Shown: positions 13,401-25,230, counted from the stretch's first letter. The stretch: 64,000 nt of DNA from Sipunculus nudus (GCA_026874595.1 CM049314.1:70508300-70572299), one strand, 5' to 3'. Notes: generated by a model not told the origin, from the letters alone. Translations and numbers: made by a program.

Positions 13401-16400
13401 CTGTACATCCGCTGGCAGCACCTCACTGGACGCAGGGTAGCGGCAACTTTTTGGACTCCGGCGGACGGCACTTCTGGTCTCTGCAAGCTAAACAATGTTT
13501 CCCCTTGAATACTGTGTATGGACTCTGTTAAATACCCTTCCACACTGGAGGCTCTTTTATATTCATCAGACTAAAACAAAGCCTCGCCTGCTCTTCCTTC
13601 TATGGTTAATCTATATTCATGAACATGTTGAATACTCAATGGGCTTGGAAAAAAAACACGGTAATCCCAAAGCGATCGCTTATAACAAAAGGCATGATGA
13701 GACCTGTTGTGCACTCGGAAACCTTTCATTGAAAGCCCGCCATTGTTTAACATTACAATACACTGACCGGCATTTCAATTCTCGCTAAAAAATACAAATG
13801 TACAGATAATACGGTACAGCCAACCTGAGATATGAAAATAAATCAAAATGACATGATCCATTTCGTGACAACAGGAACAGGCGAAGCGCACAAGTATGTT
13901 TATTGACTCAGTTGTTTGGCTGATGGCGAAAGCTGGGTGTATCAAGCAGTGATGTAGGTCTCGAGACAGATATAGAGACAGTGGGATCTCGGTCTAGGTC
14001 TTGTATGGATCTGGTTTTTGACCCGGAGGTCCTGGTCTTGGGAGTCCTAGTCTAGGTCCTGGTCTCGGAGGTCCTGGTTTTGGTCTCGGTCTCGGCAGTC
14101 CTGGCCTGGGAGTCCTGGATTAGGTGTTGGTATCGGTGGTTTTGGTCTTGGAAGTCCTTGTCTAGGTCTCGAAGGTTCTGCCCTTGGTCTTGGGGGTCCT
14201 GGTTTGGAGGTTCTGACTCATTCTATTTTATTTTTTTTCTTTCCTCCATCATTTTTAAATGTACACCGCTGGTTTATATGGCTGTTCAGGTAGCAATATG
14301 ACACCAAATGTTAATAATAATTTATTATTTTTTATTATAATATTTTTTATTTTTAATATTGGATTCATTGATAGTTTGTGGTCCTCCGATCCTGTTGTAT
14401 CAGAATCAGTCAAGGATCCCATGGTCTCGGTCCCGGTGTCGGTCTTGCTTGGAGTTGGTCTGCATCACTGACAACTAGTTTTGTTTATGTTGAAGCTTTT
14501 AGTATATGAATTATAAAATAATGGTGCAAAAGTGGCCACTAATATTTTTAAAATTTTAGACATTATACGTAAATACATGACATTAATAGACCCTTTTGCT
14601 GTTATCATGTCGAAATAAAATGGTATATCGGACAAAATATTGCACACTTGGGTATATTGACGCTGTTCAAGGTGGACATTTCAGGGGGCCGAGTATTTTG
14701 TAAGTCTATATTACCAATTCCAAGGATAAGCGTTCCGTTGTCGTCATAATCCAAATTTACTCCTGGGCAGGCCGTCGACACTACAAGTGTATCCCCAGAA
14801 CACCAGTATTGACGCCTGCGGGTTTGGCGTTACCACAACAGCCGCTCAGGGTTTGTTTGCACAATCATGGCTGACGCCTACTTCTATAAAGATAAGGCCA
14901 TTCCGTGCAGGGACCGTGTTATATTAGGACAGCGTGAAAACTTACAACGAAATGCTTTCGCCTCGGAACTAACTTATATGTATACTATTTTTTACTATGT
15001 GTTATATTATACTTTAATTTTTGTTCATAGATATATGAGAAATATTGAACTTTATATTTATTATTTAACGTAATAATAAAAACAAAATGTATTGAAAAAA
15101 TACTAATGTAAAATAGAATATTGTGTCCCGACGTCAACATTTGCCAGCATTGGTAAGTGACTGCAGTGACTGTGAGAGAAGCTAAGAAATAAATACCAGT
15201 TGCTAAGTTTTAAGTGAAATGTTTAGATAACTACATTCAAACTGTTATTTCATGTTTTCCTCACTTTGTTATTTTTACTTGGTATACAACCCAATATGTT
15301 GTACTATTCATGTATTAATAATACATGTAGTGCAAATAAATATCTTATTCATTTATATGACCTTGGAAAAACATTACTATGATCCTAAAACATAGAGTGC
15401 ATAAAGTAACCATATGGGTTCTCTTTACAAGTGGTGTATTATAAAATGACATCCAACAGGGCAGGTCATAGCTAATGTTTGTGTGTCCGTTATTTTTTAG
15501 CAGGTGATAATCCTATGCCAGGGAGTCCTTTTGTATATTAATACATATTCATTGGTGAGTGGTCATATGCCATTTTTTCTTTAATCAGTGAAGTTAAGAA
15601 CAAATACAAAAAGAGCACACTAGACAAAGCAAACAGCACTGTAGGAGTCAATTACCACTGGCTATATGGGGGCAGTCACATTCATCACGCTGATGGTTGC
15701 ACGAATGCAGCGCTGCAGGTGGCTGATTAGGGATAACATGGCCGCCTCTAAAGGTGTCTATATCCATCTCAAAATGCCAAGAATCTTATACAACTTATAT
15801 ACTATACATTGATATACATTCTATTTTCGATTCCCGGATGTTTTTTTTTTCTTTTACTTCTCCTGATACACATTTCGTTATAAAGTCTGTGGCCATAGTT
15901 TCATCATTTGCAGATGTCTCTTCGTTCACGAATGTTCCAAATTCGCGATATTAGCGTAAGGGCAATTATCGCAAACATAAAAACTTTGAGAATTAGAAGC
16001 CTCATCTATACAGACTTATTCTCATTCTTATAGACTTACTTGTATCAAATGTACGTTATCCATGCATGTAGCGTCAGAAGTTGACTGCAAAGATTCATAT
16101 AATAAATGATATATATTTATGTTATCCGTTAAATAGTTATTGATATTATAACTAAAACCATATTTTTATATTAAATATTATAACAAATAACCCGCTAATT
16201 CGATCTATCCTTGGGTCAACACGCGTTCGGAGTTTGAGTGCATATTAAATAACTAATATAAACATAGATATACTATAGGAAGGTGCTCTATGATAAGATC
16301 TCGAAAATTAAACCCTCGCGTAACATTGAAAAGTGAAAATCGACAAAATTTAATCGAACAAATATGAAGCCAACCTCGGTAACAATTAACAAAAATAAAC

Positions 16401-19400
16401 TCCAGTCTCTGTTATTAAGGATTGGGTGGGGGTAAATGTTCCGCTTAGGTTCAGTTGTACATAGTTTAGTGGATTGAAACATCTTTAAAAAAATCCCAAA
16501 ACAGATAATTGGGAACCCTTCAAATAACGCGGAATTACGTAAGCCATCAAATTGCATTTTCATAGTAATATAATGACGGCTGCAACCTTGAAGATTAAAA
16601 CCCCATTTATTTGAATATCTCGCTTCAATGAAGAGATAAAGATATAATGACAGATACAATATTCAATTAAGCGGGTTCGACTGTACCTCTTTTTTTCCCG
16701 AAATATGTTATTCATTTGCGGAATATATGATGGTTAAATATTTCATAGCCGAAATATGAATATTCTAACAGGGTCACGTTTAGGTAATACCTAGGTCATT
16801 TGTAAAAATTGATGTCTTTCAGGAGAGAATCAACAATCAAAGCAAATCCCGTTCATCGTTAATGGATGGGAAACCGCTAGAGGGCGCTGGCCGTGGCAGG
16901 TAGCCATTTTGTTCGGCATAGCAACATACCGCCAGGCGTGTGGTGCTGTCCTTATATCGCCGAATCATATCCTGAGCGCTGCACACTGCATGCAGTAGTA
17001 AGTATTAAAAAAAAATCTTTTATACCTGTCTTATTTTGTTGCTGAAAAAAATCGCCATTCAGTGAATACATAGTGCACAATTTTGTAAAACATAAATATT
17101 ATTCCATTTAATCGTTATATACGTTCCTTTTTATTAAATCTGACGATTATTTATTTAAGCTTTAAGGTAATGTGATTTTATATGAAACTAAAAAAGCACT
17201 CGGAGAGACCTCCGCCAAGGCAGCTCATTACCCCCATTTAGCCTAATTCTTTAAAAAATCCTAGATCTAGATGAATATCAGGATCACCCCTTAAAATTTT
17301 TTAATTATTTATTGTATAATTGCCGAGCTATCCTAAAAAGATCATCAACTCTGTTAATAACCTTTTGGGTAATGTTGCTAACAGACAAACCAACGCCGGC
17401 AAAAAACATACCCCGCCCTTTAGCGGAGGTAATTATTCGTATTCCAGTATAAGTCAGAGGCAAGTGATGACGTGCCTGTTTTACAGTGATAAGGCGTATT
17501 ACCAAGTCTGGGTCGGAGTTCACGACATCAGTGACCTGGATCAAGGACAACTCGTTCCTATAGAACGAATATTTAACGTACGTAACACATTTATTTGATA
17601 TACATTAACTCCCAGTCCTAATTTTTTTGCTTAATTAGATCCGTTGATACACATTAATCCAATGTTAATGAAAGCTATCAAAGTCATTTATATTCATCAC
17701 AATGTCAGTACATAATCATTTGCAATAATATGTGTATTATCCCACGATATAAGCTTATTACGGATGTATACAAACTTTTGCCAGCTTACCATCCCTGCAC
17801 ATGGACATTTATACTCTCTTCAATTGACCTGTTTTATACGTTATTATGATTTTCCTTGTGAGTAAACACAGTCCACTAGTGTCTGTTTACCATAAAAAGT
17901 CTGCGTGATGCGCGACAACCCCCAAAGAAGAAGAAGAAACATGAAAGAAGGGACAATGGTTTGAATCTTGAAAAAACCCTTGATTTGTGAAGTTGTGGAG
18001 TACGGCCACCAGGTTGCGCTGGCGCTATGTTTCAGTTAAGCCCCACTGATCGCGCACGATGCGTTTTTTTTCCACTCGTGTACATTAGTAACCGAAAGAC
18101 TTTATTACGAAATATCGCGATTTACCTTGATATTTTTTTAGGAGAACACATTATATTGCACGTATACTTAATATAGGCCTACTTGAGACATTAGTAGTTC
18201 CCTTTAATGCAACTTCTGTCTGAACCAATTGCCTGGGTAAAGGTGAAGGGCTATCCCAAGCAAGGGCTGCATTGTGTGTGCTCAATATAGCAAGTGTTCG
18301 ATTAAGTAAATGTTGATTTAACAGTTTTAGCAGGGTTAATTGCTTTTGGGATGCAAAACAAAACAGCCACTGGCGTACGTAAACAATTAGGTGAACCAGC
18401 TTAACAGAAAATCCATCACTCCTGAGATTTCGTTTTTTGTTTAATTCAAGCTCACTCTACAAAACTATGATGATATAAACAATATCGAATAATTAATATT
18501 GGCAAAAAAATATTATGACAACATTTTTGGAAGCCAGGGAATATTTAAACTTTAAATACATTTGGAAACATAAACACATTATTAATATTAAAGTACCATT
18601 TATTTAACTGCCAGCACCCTTCCTACGTGGGCAGAAAAAGTTACCCGAATGACATCTCCGTGTCGGAGTTGTCACGGCCAGTGACATTGAGTAACTACGC
18701 ACAACTTGCCCGCCTTCCTCAACCAGGAGACGACTTCCAGAACAACGAGTGCTTCATCAGTGGATGGGGGAAAACAGGTAGGCCATATCAGCTCTTTTAA
18801 TTTTCCTTTTTATTCTTTTTTATGAAGAAACCTGTCTCAATATTTAATAATATTTAACTAAGCATGTAAATATGCAGAATTTCATTGCGGTTTGTGACTC
18901 CGTAACCGGTCGGTAGCCAACGCTGCCTTACACTTTTTATTATGGTTTCAACCAGGCACGGGGTCTATCTCACCTGCGGGTTCTGGGTGTGCAATCATCC
19001 CCATTGATGGGTCATAATACCGGGAACCCACCTATTCCCAACGGTTACTCTTTTTTGAGTGAAACACGGCCATGTGGCATGGCTGTCCCATCAAGTCTGC
19101 AGAAGGCTCGGTCTGGGTGGGACAGATCAAGAACTCACCTCTCCCCTGAACTCCCGATCTTCGGTTTTAAGTTTTTTGCTTTGTCCCGACCAGGCCACAG
19201 AAGCTAGTGTAATGATGTTGGTTTTCAGCAGCTGAACAGCAGAACAGTATACAATTGTGCGAAGTATTTTGCTATGTTTATATTTTATTGGCAAATGCAG
19301 TGTAGATCGACCATATAGCTTTAATATCATGGTCACCATATATATTCGTAATGTCACGATTCTTGACAACAGATAGTCGTGTTGATGAGAATCCGGATGT

Positions 19401-20861
19401 ACCACACGAGGTCAACATGACCGTGCTTTCCCATGAAGCCTGCGTATCAGCGGTTGCTGATGAAAAAGATGAAGAGATTTACGACACTCATATATGCGTC
19501 CTCCATGAGTCAAAAACTGCTTCTGCGTGTCAGGTAAGATCAAACAAAAATGATACTACAATAAAATTACTCGTTTGTAAAATTTGCCTATGGACTATAT
19601 GTCATTATGGAAATGGTTCAAAATAAGTCGGAAAAGTTAACACTTAAAAGCGTTCGTGCGTATCGAGTTTAAAGCAGCCACTGCTTCCCGCGTTGCAAAA
19701 TTATAAACAATGTCATTTCATGAATAACGTTTCTCTTTTTGGTATTGTTTGACCCTTTGAGACCCAGGTGTTTTTACTGATACTGAACATTTTCTTATTC
19801 CTTAAGAGTTAAAAAAAAACTTTGCTCATTTTTTAAAATTCCTTTGATTAAAATTTAAAAAAATAAGCAATTTTTTTGCTATGGTAATGGGAATTGCTAT
19901 TGAATTCAAACACTAACTATTAATTTATTTTAATTCCTTTGATTAAAATAAAATAAATTAATAATTAGTGTTTAAATTCAATACCGATTCCCATTACCAT
20001 AGCAAAAAAACTATGAATCACCGAGTCATCAATTTTACATGCAGCAGTTACCTCTCCAACTGTCATATATTATTCCTTACCGAAGCCACTAAAATTAACA
20101 ACAACCATTGTAGCATGTATAAATTCGACCCTTGTATTAATATTATGGTCCACATGTTTAAATGAACAACCTTTGTAGCATGTATTAGTTCGACCCTTGT
20201 TCTAATATTATGGTCCCCATGTTTAAATGAACGTGAATCAAGTCTGAAAAATCACCATTTTAACTTTTGGCATCATTCGATTAAAAAACACACTAAGTTA
20301 CCAGTCATGAATATTTATGAAAATTTCTACTATAGTGGCGACCGATTACCATGCGCTTATGGTTGCAATATCTAGTACTAGTGAACCAGCACGGGAGCGA
20401 TAAGTACGTAACATAATTATATAAACTGATATGTTTTAGAAGATGATTTAATATGTGGTATTCGTGTTTTTGTTAATGACATCTGCTGCTGGTAGTGATA
20501 CATATATAACCGGTGTAGTATTTTACAGGGTGACAGTGGCGGTCCCTTGCAGTGTCGGCGGAGCCCAAATGACCCCTGGATTGTAGCTGGTATTACGTCA
20601 TGGGGAAAAGGTGACCAAAGCATCACGTGTTATCAGAGTCATCCGTCCGTATACACCCGAATAAGCAGCTATATTGAATGGATAAACAACATTTTGAATA
20701 ACAACACGAACGGTACCGTAAATACTCCTGTCAATAATACTGGCAGTAACGCGATGATAGCCACGGGAGTCATAGCTATTAATGCTCCTGGAACAGAGCA
20801 CGGCACTGTTTTTCGGGTTATGATTTTTGTGATAATACTGTATCTTCTAGGAAAGCAATAG
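10352..20861 (+). CDS. Chymotrypsin/elastase-like serine protease, probably GPI-anchored (6 coding exons)
   Basis: Join 10352-10427, 16823-16997, 17487-17577, 18615-18777, 19373-19533 and 20529-20861. All junctions are GT-AG and in phase, giving 999 nt and 332 aa. Residues 1-19 form a hydrophobic signal peptide. The mature protease starts at Ile37 (IVNG). The triad is His80 (SAAHC), Asp127 (NDIS) and Ser225 (GDSGGP). Eight cysteines match the four classical disulfides 42-58, 136-201, 168-182 and 191-220. The S1 pocket has Ser219 (position 189), Gly248 (216) and Ser262 (226), so a chymotrypsin- or elastase-like preference is more likely than a tryptic one. The residue before Ile37 is Phe, not Lys or Arg, so activation is unlikely to be simple tryptic cleavage. 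After the domain come an Asn/Thr-rich stalk with three N-glycosylation sequons (280-295) and a hydrophobic tail (316-330) ending GKQ. This suggests a GPI signal or C-terminal membrane anchor, as in prostasin or testisin. The substrate is unknown. Confidence 0.93.
11488..11700 (+). repeat. Dispersed repeat, family C, copy 1
   Basis: It matches the reverse complement of about 47285-47500 over roughly 200 bp. Shared blocks are GAGAGCGGGTGTCGCATG, TCATTGGTCTG, CCTGGTGGTA and TTACAAAGCA, in order. It is not coding in any consistent frame, so it is probably a non-autonomous element. Confidence 0.7.
13335..13480. repeat. Degenerate GC-rich repeat
   Basis: Phrases of the type GGCTGGCTGCACCTCA and TGGACNCNGGNTGGCGGCA recur about four to five times at irregular spacing of roughly 25-35 bp. 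The segment stands out from its AT-rich surroundings. Confidence 0.5.
13955..14215. repeat. Degenerate tandem repeat of GGTCTC / GGTCCT / GGAGTCC hexamers
   Basis: Phrases such as GGTCCTGGTCTTGGGAGTCC and GGTCTCGGTCTCGG follow one another with drifting 12- to 15-bp spacing. A detached patch of the same sequence lies at 14385-14460 beyond an AT-rich spacer. Confidence 0.7.
16823..16997 (+). CDS. Serine protease exon 2: activation site and catalytic His
   Basis: The acceptor is ctttcag and the donor GCAGTA|gtaagt. The exon encodes the propeptide end, [16 protein letters not shown] and the SAAHC catalytic motif, with the Cys42-Cys58 pair. Phases 1 in and 2 out agree with the neighbouring exons. 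Confidence 0.95.
17190..17427. repeat. Dispersed MITE-like repeat, family A, copy 2
   Basis: This relative of 3310-3606 lies in intron 2 of the protease gene. It begins CACTCGGAGAGACCTCCGCCAAGG and ends TTTAGCGGAGGTAATT, which are imperfect inverted repeats. It includes the block GTAATGTTGCTAACAGACAA. It ends only about 60 bp before exon 3. Confidence 0.65.
17487..17577 (+). CDS. Serine protease exon 3: between catalytic His and Asp
   Basis: It runs from ttttacag to AAC|gtacgt and encodes [13 protein letters not shown] and the conserved IERIF step before the catalytic-Asp exon. Phase 2 in, 0 out. Confidence 0.93.
17868..18060. repeat. Dispersed repeat, family B, copy 2
   Basis: Relative of 6855-7060, in intron 3 of the protease gene. 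Shared blocks are AACACAGTCC, CATGAAAGAAGGG, CCCTTGATTTGT and ACGGCCACCAGGTTGCGC. Confidence 0.5.
18615..18777 (+). CDS. Serine protease exon 4: catalytic Asp and SGWG
   Basis: It starts with HPSY, contains NDISVSEL (catalytic Asp) and ends CFISGWGKT, all classical chymotrypsin-fold landmarks. The donor is AAACAG|gtaggc, phase 1 out. Confidence 0.95.
18955..19140. repeat. Dispersed repeat, family E, copy 1
   Basis: It matches about 54905-55060. Shared blocks are GTGCAATCATCCC, GGGTCATA, GAGTGAAACACGGCCAT, GTCCCAT and GCAGAAGGCTC, in the same order. It lies in intron 4 of the protease gene. Confidence 0.65.
19373..19533 (+). CDS. Serine protease exon 5
   Basis: Begins after ttgacaacag and ends TGTCAG|gtaaga. 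It encodes the segment up to ASACQ, so Ser at position 189 and Cys191 come from this exon. It also holds the Cys168-Cys182 pair. Confidence 0.93.
19871..20010. repeat. 140-bp foldback (near-perfect inverted repeat)
   Basis: The left arm starts TTTTTTTGCTATGGTAATGG and the right arm ends CCATTACCATAGCAAAAAAA. The arms are about 65 bp and meet at a short centre near 19940-19945. It lies in intron 5 of the protease gene and is MITE-like. Confidence 0.8.
20101..20230 (+). repeat. 65-bp direct tandem duplication
   Basis: Units 20101-20165 and 20166-20230 both begin ACAACC and end ATGTTTAAATGA, with about six differences. Confidence 0.9.
20529..20861 (+). CDS. Serine protease exon 6: catalytic Ser, stalk, C-terminal anchor, stop
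   Basis: It starts with GDSGGPL right after ttttacag and continues through SWGKG and [12 protein letters not shown] (the C-terminal helix of the fold). It then adds about 55 residues of Asn/Thr-rich linker and a hydrophobic end before TAG at 20859. Confidence 0.95.
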   Translation, partial: GDSGGPLQCRRSPNDPWIVAGITSWGKGDQSITCYQSHPSVYTRISSYIEWINNILNNNTNGTVNTPVNNTGSNAMIATGVIAINAPGTEHGTVFRVMIFVIILYLLGKQ

Positions 20862-21103
20862 CAGCTAGATACTGTATTTTGTGTGTGTGTGGTTGTGTTC
20901 TTCTCAATTTTTTCATTACTCATTTTACAAAAGATGCTCATTATAATATGCCAAAGCTTATCTACTTATTTTAAAGTTTGTGATATATATTTTATTCAAT
21001 AGTGATGCTTCCACGTGCTGTATTCCATTTCAGTGCTTTAATTTCATATACATTTTTTCTTTATATGCCAAAATAATATCAACAGATGGAAACAGGTGGA
21101 AAT

Positions 21104-21149
<46 letters not shown>

Positions 21150-24100
21150 ATCAAGAGAATCAAGTGAAATGGAAGCTTTGTATTGAATACAACATTAAAA
21201 AAATTACAAAATTCAATAACATGTGACATGAGTGATGTATATTGTAGAATGTTAACATTAACGTCATTTAAAGGATAACCACAGTTACATGTTTGTTAAT
21301 ATCACATACATGTTTAATCACAATTATACCAGATGTTTTTGTTATTTTTAATGATGTTGCAATCCACATACTTTAATTGGAGCCAAACTGTGATGGCTGG
21401 CAGTGTTGTGTAGTCAACTGCTAATAAAACTGTACATAAGCACAATTTTGTTGCATGGGAATGCGGTGGGGGAGGGGGACCTTAGGGGAAATACTAAATT
21501 ACACCCCCTCCCCTTGACAAATAAAAATTGCCTTTTGCAATAAAAATAGAGTTATTTACAAAATGTGTAACAGTTTCCTAAAATATTAAAAAGAGTAAAA
21601 TCTTTCAGAAATAGCGAATCACTAACTTAACACAATGTCTGATAATACGGCATGGTTTACTCTTTTCCGTTACATTGTGCATGGGACCCAATTATTAAAG
21701 CACAAATTATATATTCAATGCAGATTTCAAGCATTTAAGCAAGAACTTGAAGATTCATTGTGAAATAACAAGCGGCGGATCCAAGGTTGGGGGGAGAGGG
21801 GAGGGGGAGGAGTTTCTTAGGGGACGTTAGCTGCCCAAAGTATTTTTATAAGTCAAACAATTAAATATGTTGTTGGTTTCTGAAGCGATTATTGCTTGTT
21901 ATTATACACCAACTTTGCATCAAAGGGCTGAAATTTTGAAAGAAATTTGTGACAATGTTCCCGCATAGAGAGAGGGGGTCAACCCGTCCACACCCGCTCC
22001 CAAAGTGCAAAAGTAAATTGTGCCCCTGAGATAATATAATATTGACATCTCATATGATTACATAATTATTTCTGCAAGAACTATAATTAAGCCAGATGGA
22101 CGCTTTTGATGGAGTTTCTAAAGATACACCCGATTTTCCTTATCACCATTTATTCATGTTGAAGTTCTGACGGATTCGTTCATCCGATGATCGATTTCAT
22201 TTATTAGAACGTGCCACCCTGTTCTGTCGACTTATAGTGGAAGACTTACTGTAATCACAATTTCTGACATTTGTACTGGACACTTTTTATGATGTGATAT
22301 TGTACATAATACCAAAACATATATTTTGCATTTCCCTGTTGATGTGATATTCAAAAATCAATAATATATATATATATATATAAACTAATTTTAAAATTCT
22401 AGACACCTGTAACTATTATGTGTTGAAGTCGCCCATGCTAAGGGCGTGATTTTTAAACCTGTATTAATTATGCAAATGAAAAATCGTTCTTACTTCGTCT
22501 GTGATATGCCTAGTACTTTTACAAGGCTAAGTTGTTGTGAAAATTTGATTGTATACATTTTTATAGTAATTAAAAGAGTTTCCTTTAAGCTAAGGAGTTG
22601 CTGTGTTTAAGACTTAGTGTGTGAATACTGACAAACGATACATGTCATGGAATGGTTTAATAATACTAAACTACTTGTTGTCTAAAAAAAGCCGAAATGC
22701 TGTCTCTTTCTTATTTCACAGATAAAAAATCGCAAAGCAGATATTGATAAAATTGTATTCTGTTGATCTGATATTTTTTTTAACTGAAAGGATTAAAAAG
22801 AAAACGCAAATATACAAAGTCACTGGAGTTGACCAAAGAACATCTTCAATATAATCTACCAGCTGATAGACCCGGTATACCGGGCATATTACCCGGGTTG
22901 GGGAGATTTATTAACTGAGATGTGAAATGTTTGCTCATTTTTTTATTATAAAAGTTAACAGAAAATATAGGTTTTCAGTGGAAAACTGTCTCCATAAGAT
23001 ATGTATAAACATTTTGGCACGACTGCAGAATAACTCCCGCACCTCTCTGAGGCACAACACTTCTGTGATCAGAAAACGTTTCTATGTCCAGCTGCTTGTA
23101 TCTTATTTTTGCCACTTACTTTTAAATTACATGAATCCTAAACATCATACCGTCCGTCCGTATAAACTCATAACCTGATGGAGACAGTGCAAGAGTGATC
23201 CTGCCGTCGCTCCAATATTTTATCATTTATTTTCTGGGGCTGTCCTCGTGGCAAGAAATTTATACCCCGGTATGTTTACCTTGAAGACCTGGTCAGTGAT
23301 GGTGTTTACATTGCGAACCGGAATGAGACGCGGGGGCATTCAGGTTTTCGATGATATTTGACTGGATTCTTTCGTTGGCCTATAAAGATTTGGTTCATGT
23401 GAGGAACACATGAAAGATTTATTAAATGTACGTTGCGTTGCAAGGAAACTGTTTCCTGAAGAAAGAAACAGAAATATGCATACCTCGTAAGTAGCAGAAG
23501 CGGCCCCAACGGGTCTCCATGCAGAGGTTCCGTATTCATTTTCAACCGCCGCAACCCTTTTTCCATCGTATCAGACAAATTTTGAGGCCTGAAATCCCAG
23601 ACACCACTCCATCCCACCCTACCCAACGCCTGTTTGTGAAATTGGGACCTTGAATTAGGTTTTGTCATTATTCCTCCTGGGTTGAACTCTCCATTTCATA
23701 AAGCGAGAAACGTGTTTTTCTCTTTTACTAACCACGCACGAGGGTGGGAGCCTCGTTCAAATGAAAAGCCGACAGGCTCAAACCCCTCACTGAAAGCAAG
23801 CGTTATTCATATGAACAATAATAGTGTTTGAGGTTGAAAGACCACGATGCATGCGTTCCGGTCATTGCCGAAGGCAGTTCGGCTGTGCTCTGTCTTTCCT
23901 CTGTGCAAGTCAGTTAAAACATAAAAATCACTAAAAATTATAGGTACATAAAAAACTATTTATTTTCATATCGCCTATGTCACTGCTGGTATAATAACCT
24001 TTAAAATGATGATAGGCACACTATTGTACACAACGCGGTTTTAGAGAACATTGCGAACAGACGTGAACCGAATTCCGTTTATAAGTATTAGATAAAGGTC

Positions 24101-24495
24101 AGGCTTGAAACTCAACACAACATATTTGCTCTGGCAGCACTTTCGTTCCTCCGACATATGAGAATCAGCCGAGATGCAAGAGTGGCATAACATGTTTTGT
24201 CAAAAAACTGTATTAAAAGTTACGATGAGGAAACAATTTTGTCATTGCTTACCAGTAACTTTGAATGAAGCTCGACCAACCCGTAAGTGCTTCACCATTT
24301 TATAATAACACCCACCGTGCGCGAATGTTTTTACATTATTGAATTGTGACCGCAAACATGCATGTTTTCGGCTGATTATGTGATTGAAAGCTAGGTTGTG
24401 CGAGGAGCTGGAAATGCAGGCGGTCACCAGAGGGATATACGCTTCGGATTGTATGGTTTCATGTTTAATTTTGTGTTAATTCCCTAATCATATAG
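20862..24495. other. Protease 3' flank and intergenic DNA
   Basis: A candidate polyadenylation signal AATAAA lies at 21423-21428, about 560 bp after the stop. A CT microsatellite lies at about 21104-21149. A GGCGGATCCAAGG phrase at about 21773 resembles the start of the block at 47864. No other gene is supported. Confidence 0.45.
21104..21149. repeat. (CT)n microsatellite
   Basis: Uninterrupted CT dinucleotide tract. Confidence 0.95.
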
Positions 24496-24667
24496 AGCCT
24501 AATTCTAACATGACCTTGCTCAGGTTATCGATGTCATAATATAGACGGCCCTTGCAGCGCATTTTCGACATGACTCGCGTTAAAGTTTAGTAGAACAATG
24601 GCCGGCTGCAATGGCCGTCTATATTATGACAACGATAACCTGTGCAAGGTCATGTTAGAATTAGGCT
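24496..24667. repeat. 172-bp foldback element with about 56-bp inverted arms
   Basis: The left arm begins AGCCTAATTCTAACATGACC and the right arm ends GGTCATGTTAGAATTAGGCT. The arms run inward to a GACGGCC / GGCCGTC boundary around a 55-bp centre. It ends where the retroelement gag homology begins. Confidence 0.85.
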
Positions 24668-25230
24668 AAAGATTATGACAATTTGCGCCAGTTGATTTTG
24701 CTTGAAGAATTTAAGCGCTGCATTAACGCAGATGTTAAAATTTTTCTTGATGTGAAAAGTCCTCAAACCCTTGACATTGCTGCTCAATTAGCTGATGATT
24801 ATTCATTAACACATAAAATGTCCTTTCCTAGTAAATCAAACCTGTCATTCACAAACAAGAATGTAAATCAGTACGGTCAAAAGAAGTTTTAGGTGCAGTC
24901 ACCCAGTACTAGTAGTCCCGATAGTCCAACAAAGTCCATTGCTACACCTAAGTCCACGTCCACTGTGTCTGAAACCGACAAAGACCAGTCATTTTTTTTT
25001 TTTAATCTGTAACTACTGCAAAAGGGAAGGTCATCTAATATCTGACTGCTGGAAACTTGCAAATAAACAAAAGAGCAAACCTTCTGGATTTGTTTCAAAA
25101 TCTATGCATAGCGTAGTACAAGAGCCAGGCTCTTTCCATGTAAATAAGGGGTACAACTCCTTTATTGACTCTAAAAAAGAGTTCGTACAACGGAGGCCAA
25201 CGTGCCGTCTGATTTCAAAGAAGAATCCGT
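24668..25230 (+). pseudogene. gag 3' part: SCAN-like capsid segment and CCHC zinc knuckle
   Basis: The first 60 codons (KDYDNLRQLILLEEF through LADDYSLTHK) resemble the C-terminal capsid of Gmr1-type gag and the vertebrate SCAN domain. After a stop and a frameshift at a poly(T) run near 24990, a CNYCKREGHLISDC knuckle (CX2CX4HX4C) follows near 25012-25054. The frame ends at about 25230. Confidence 0.85.

Larger units (their letters stand above)
10428..16822 (+). other. Serine protease intron 1 (6.4 kb)
   Basis: It holds a family C dispersed repeat (11488-11700), a TA run (12360-12379), GC-rich degenerate repeats (13335-13480), a degenerate GGTCTC/GGTCCT tandem (13955-14215 and 14385-14460) and AT-rich filler. 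No additional coding exon is supported. Confidence 0.6.

Noticed and set aside
16288-16659. 123-codon minus-strand frame in protease intron 1
   Set aside because: No recognisable domain. It lies in sequence resembling other repetitive AT-rich blocks.
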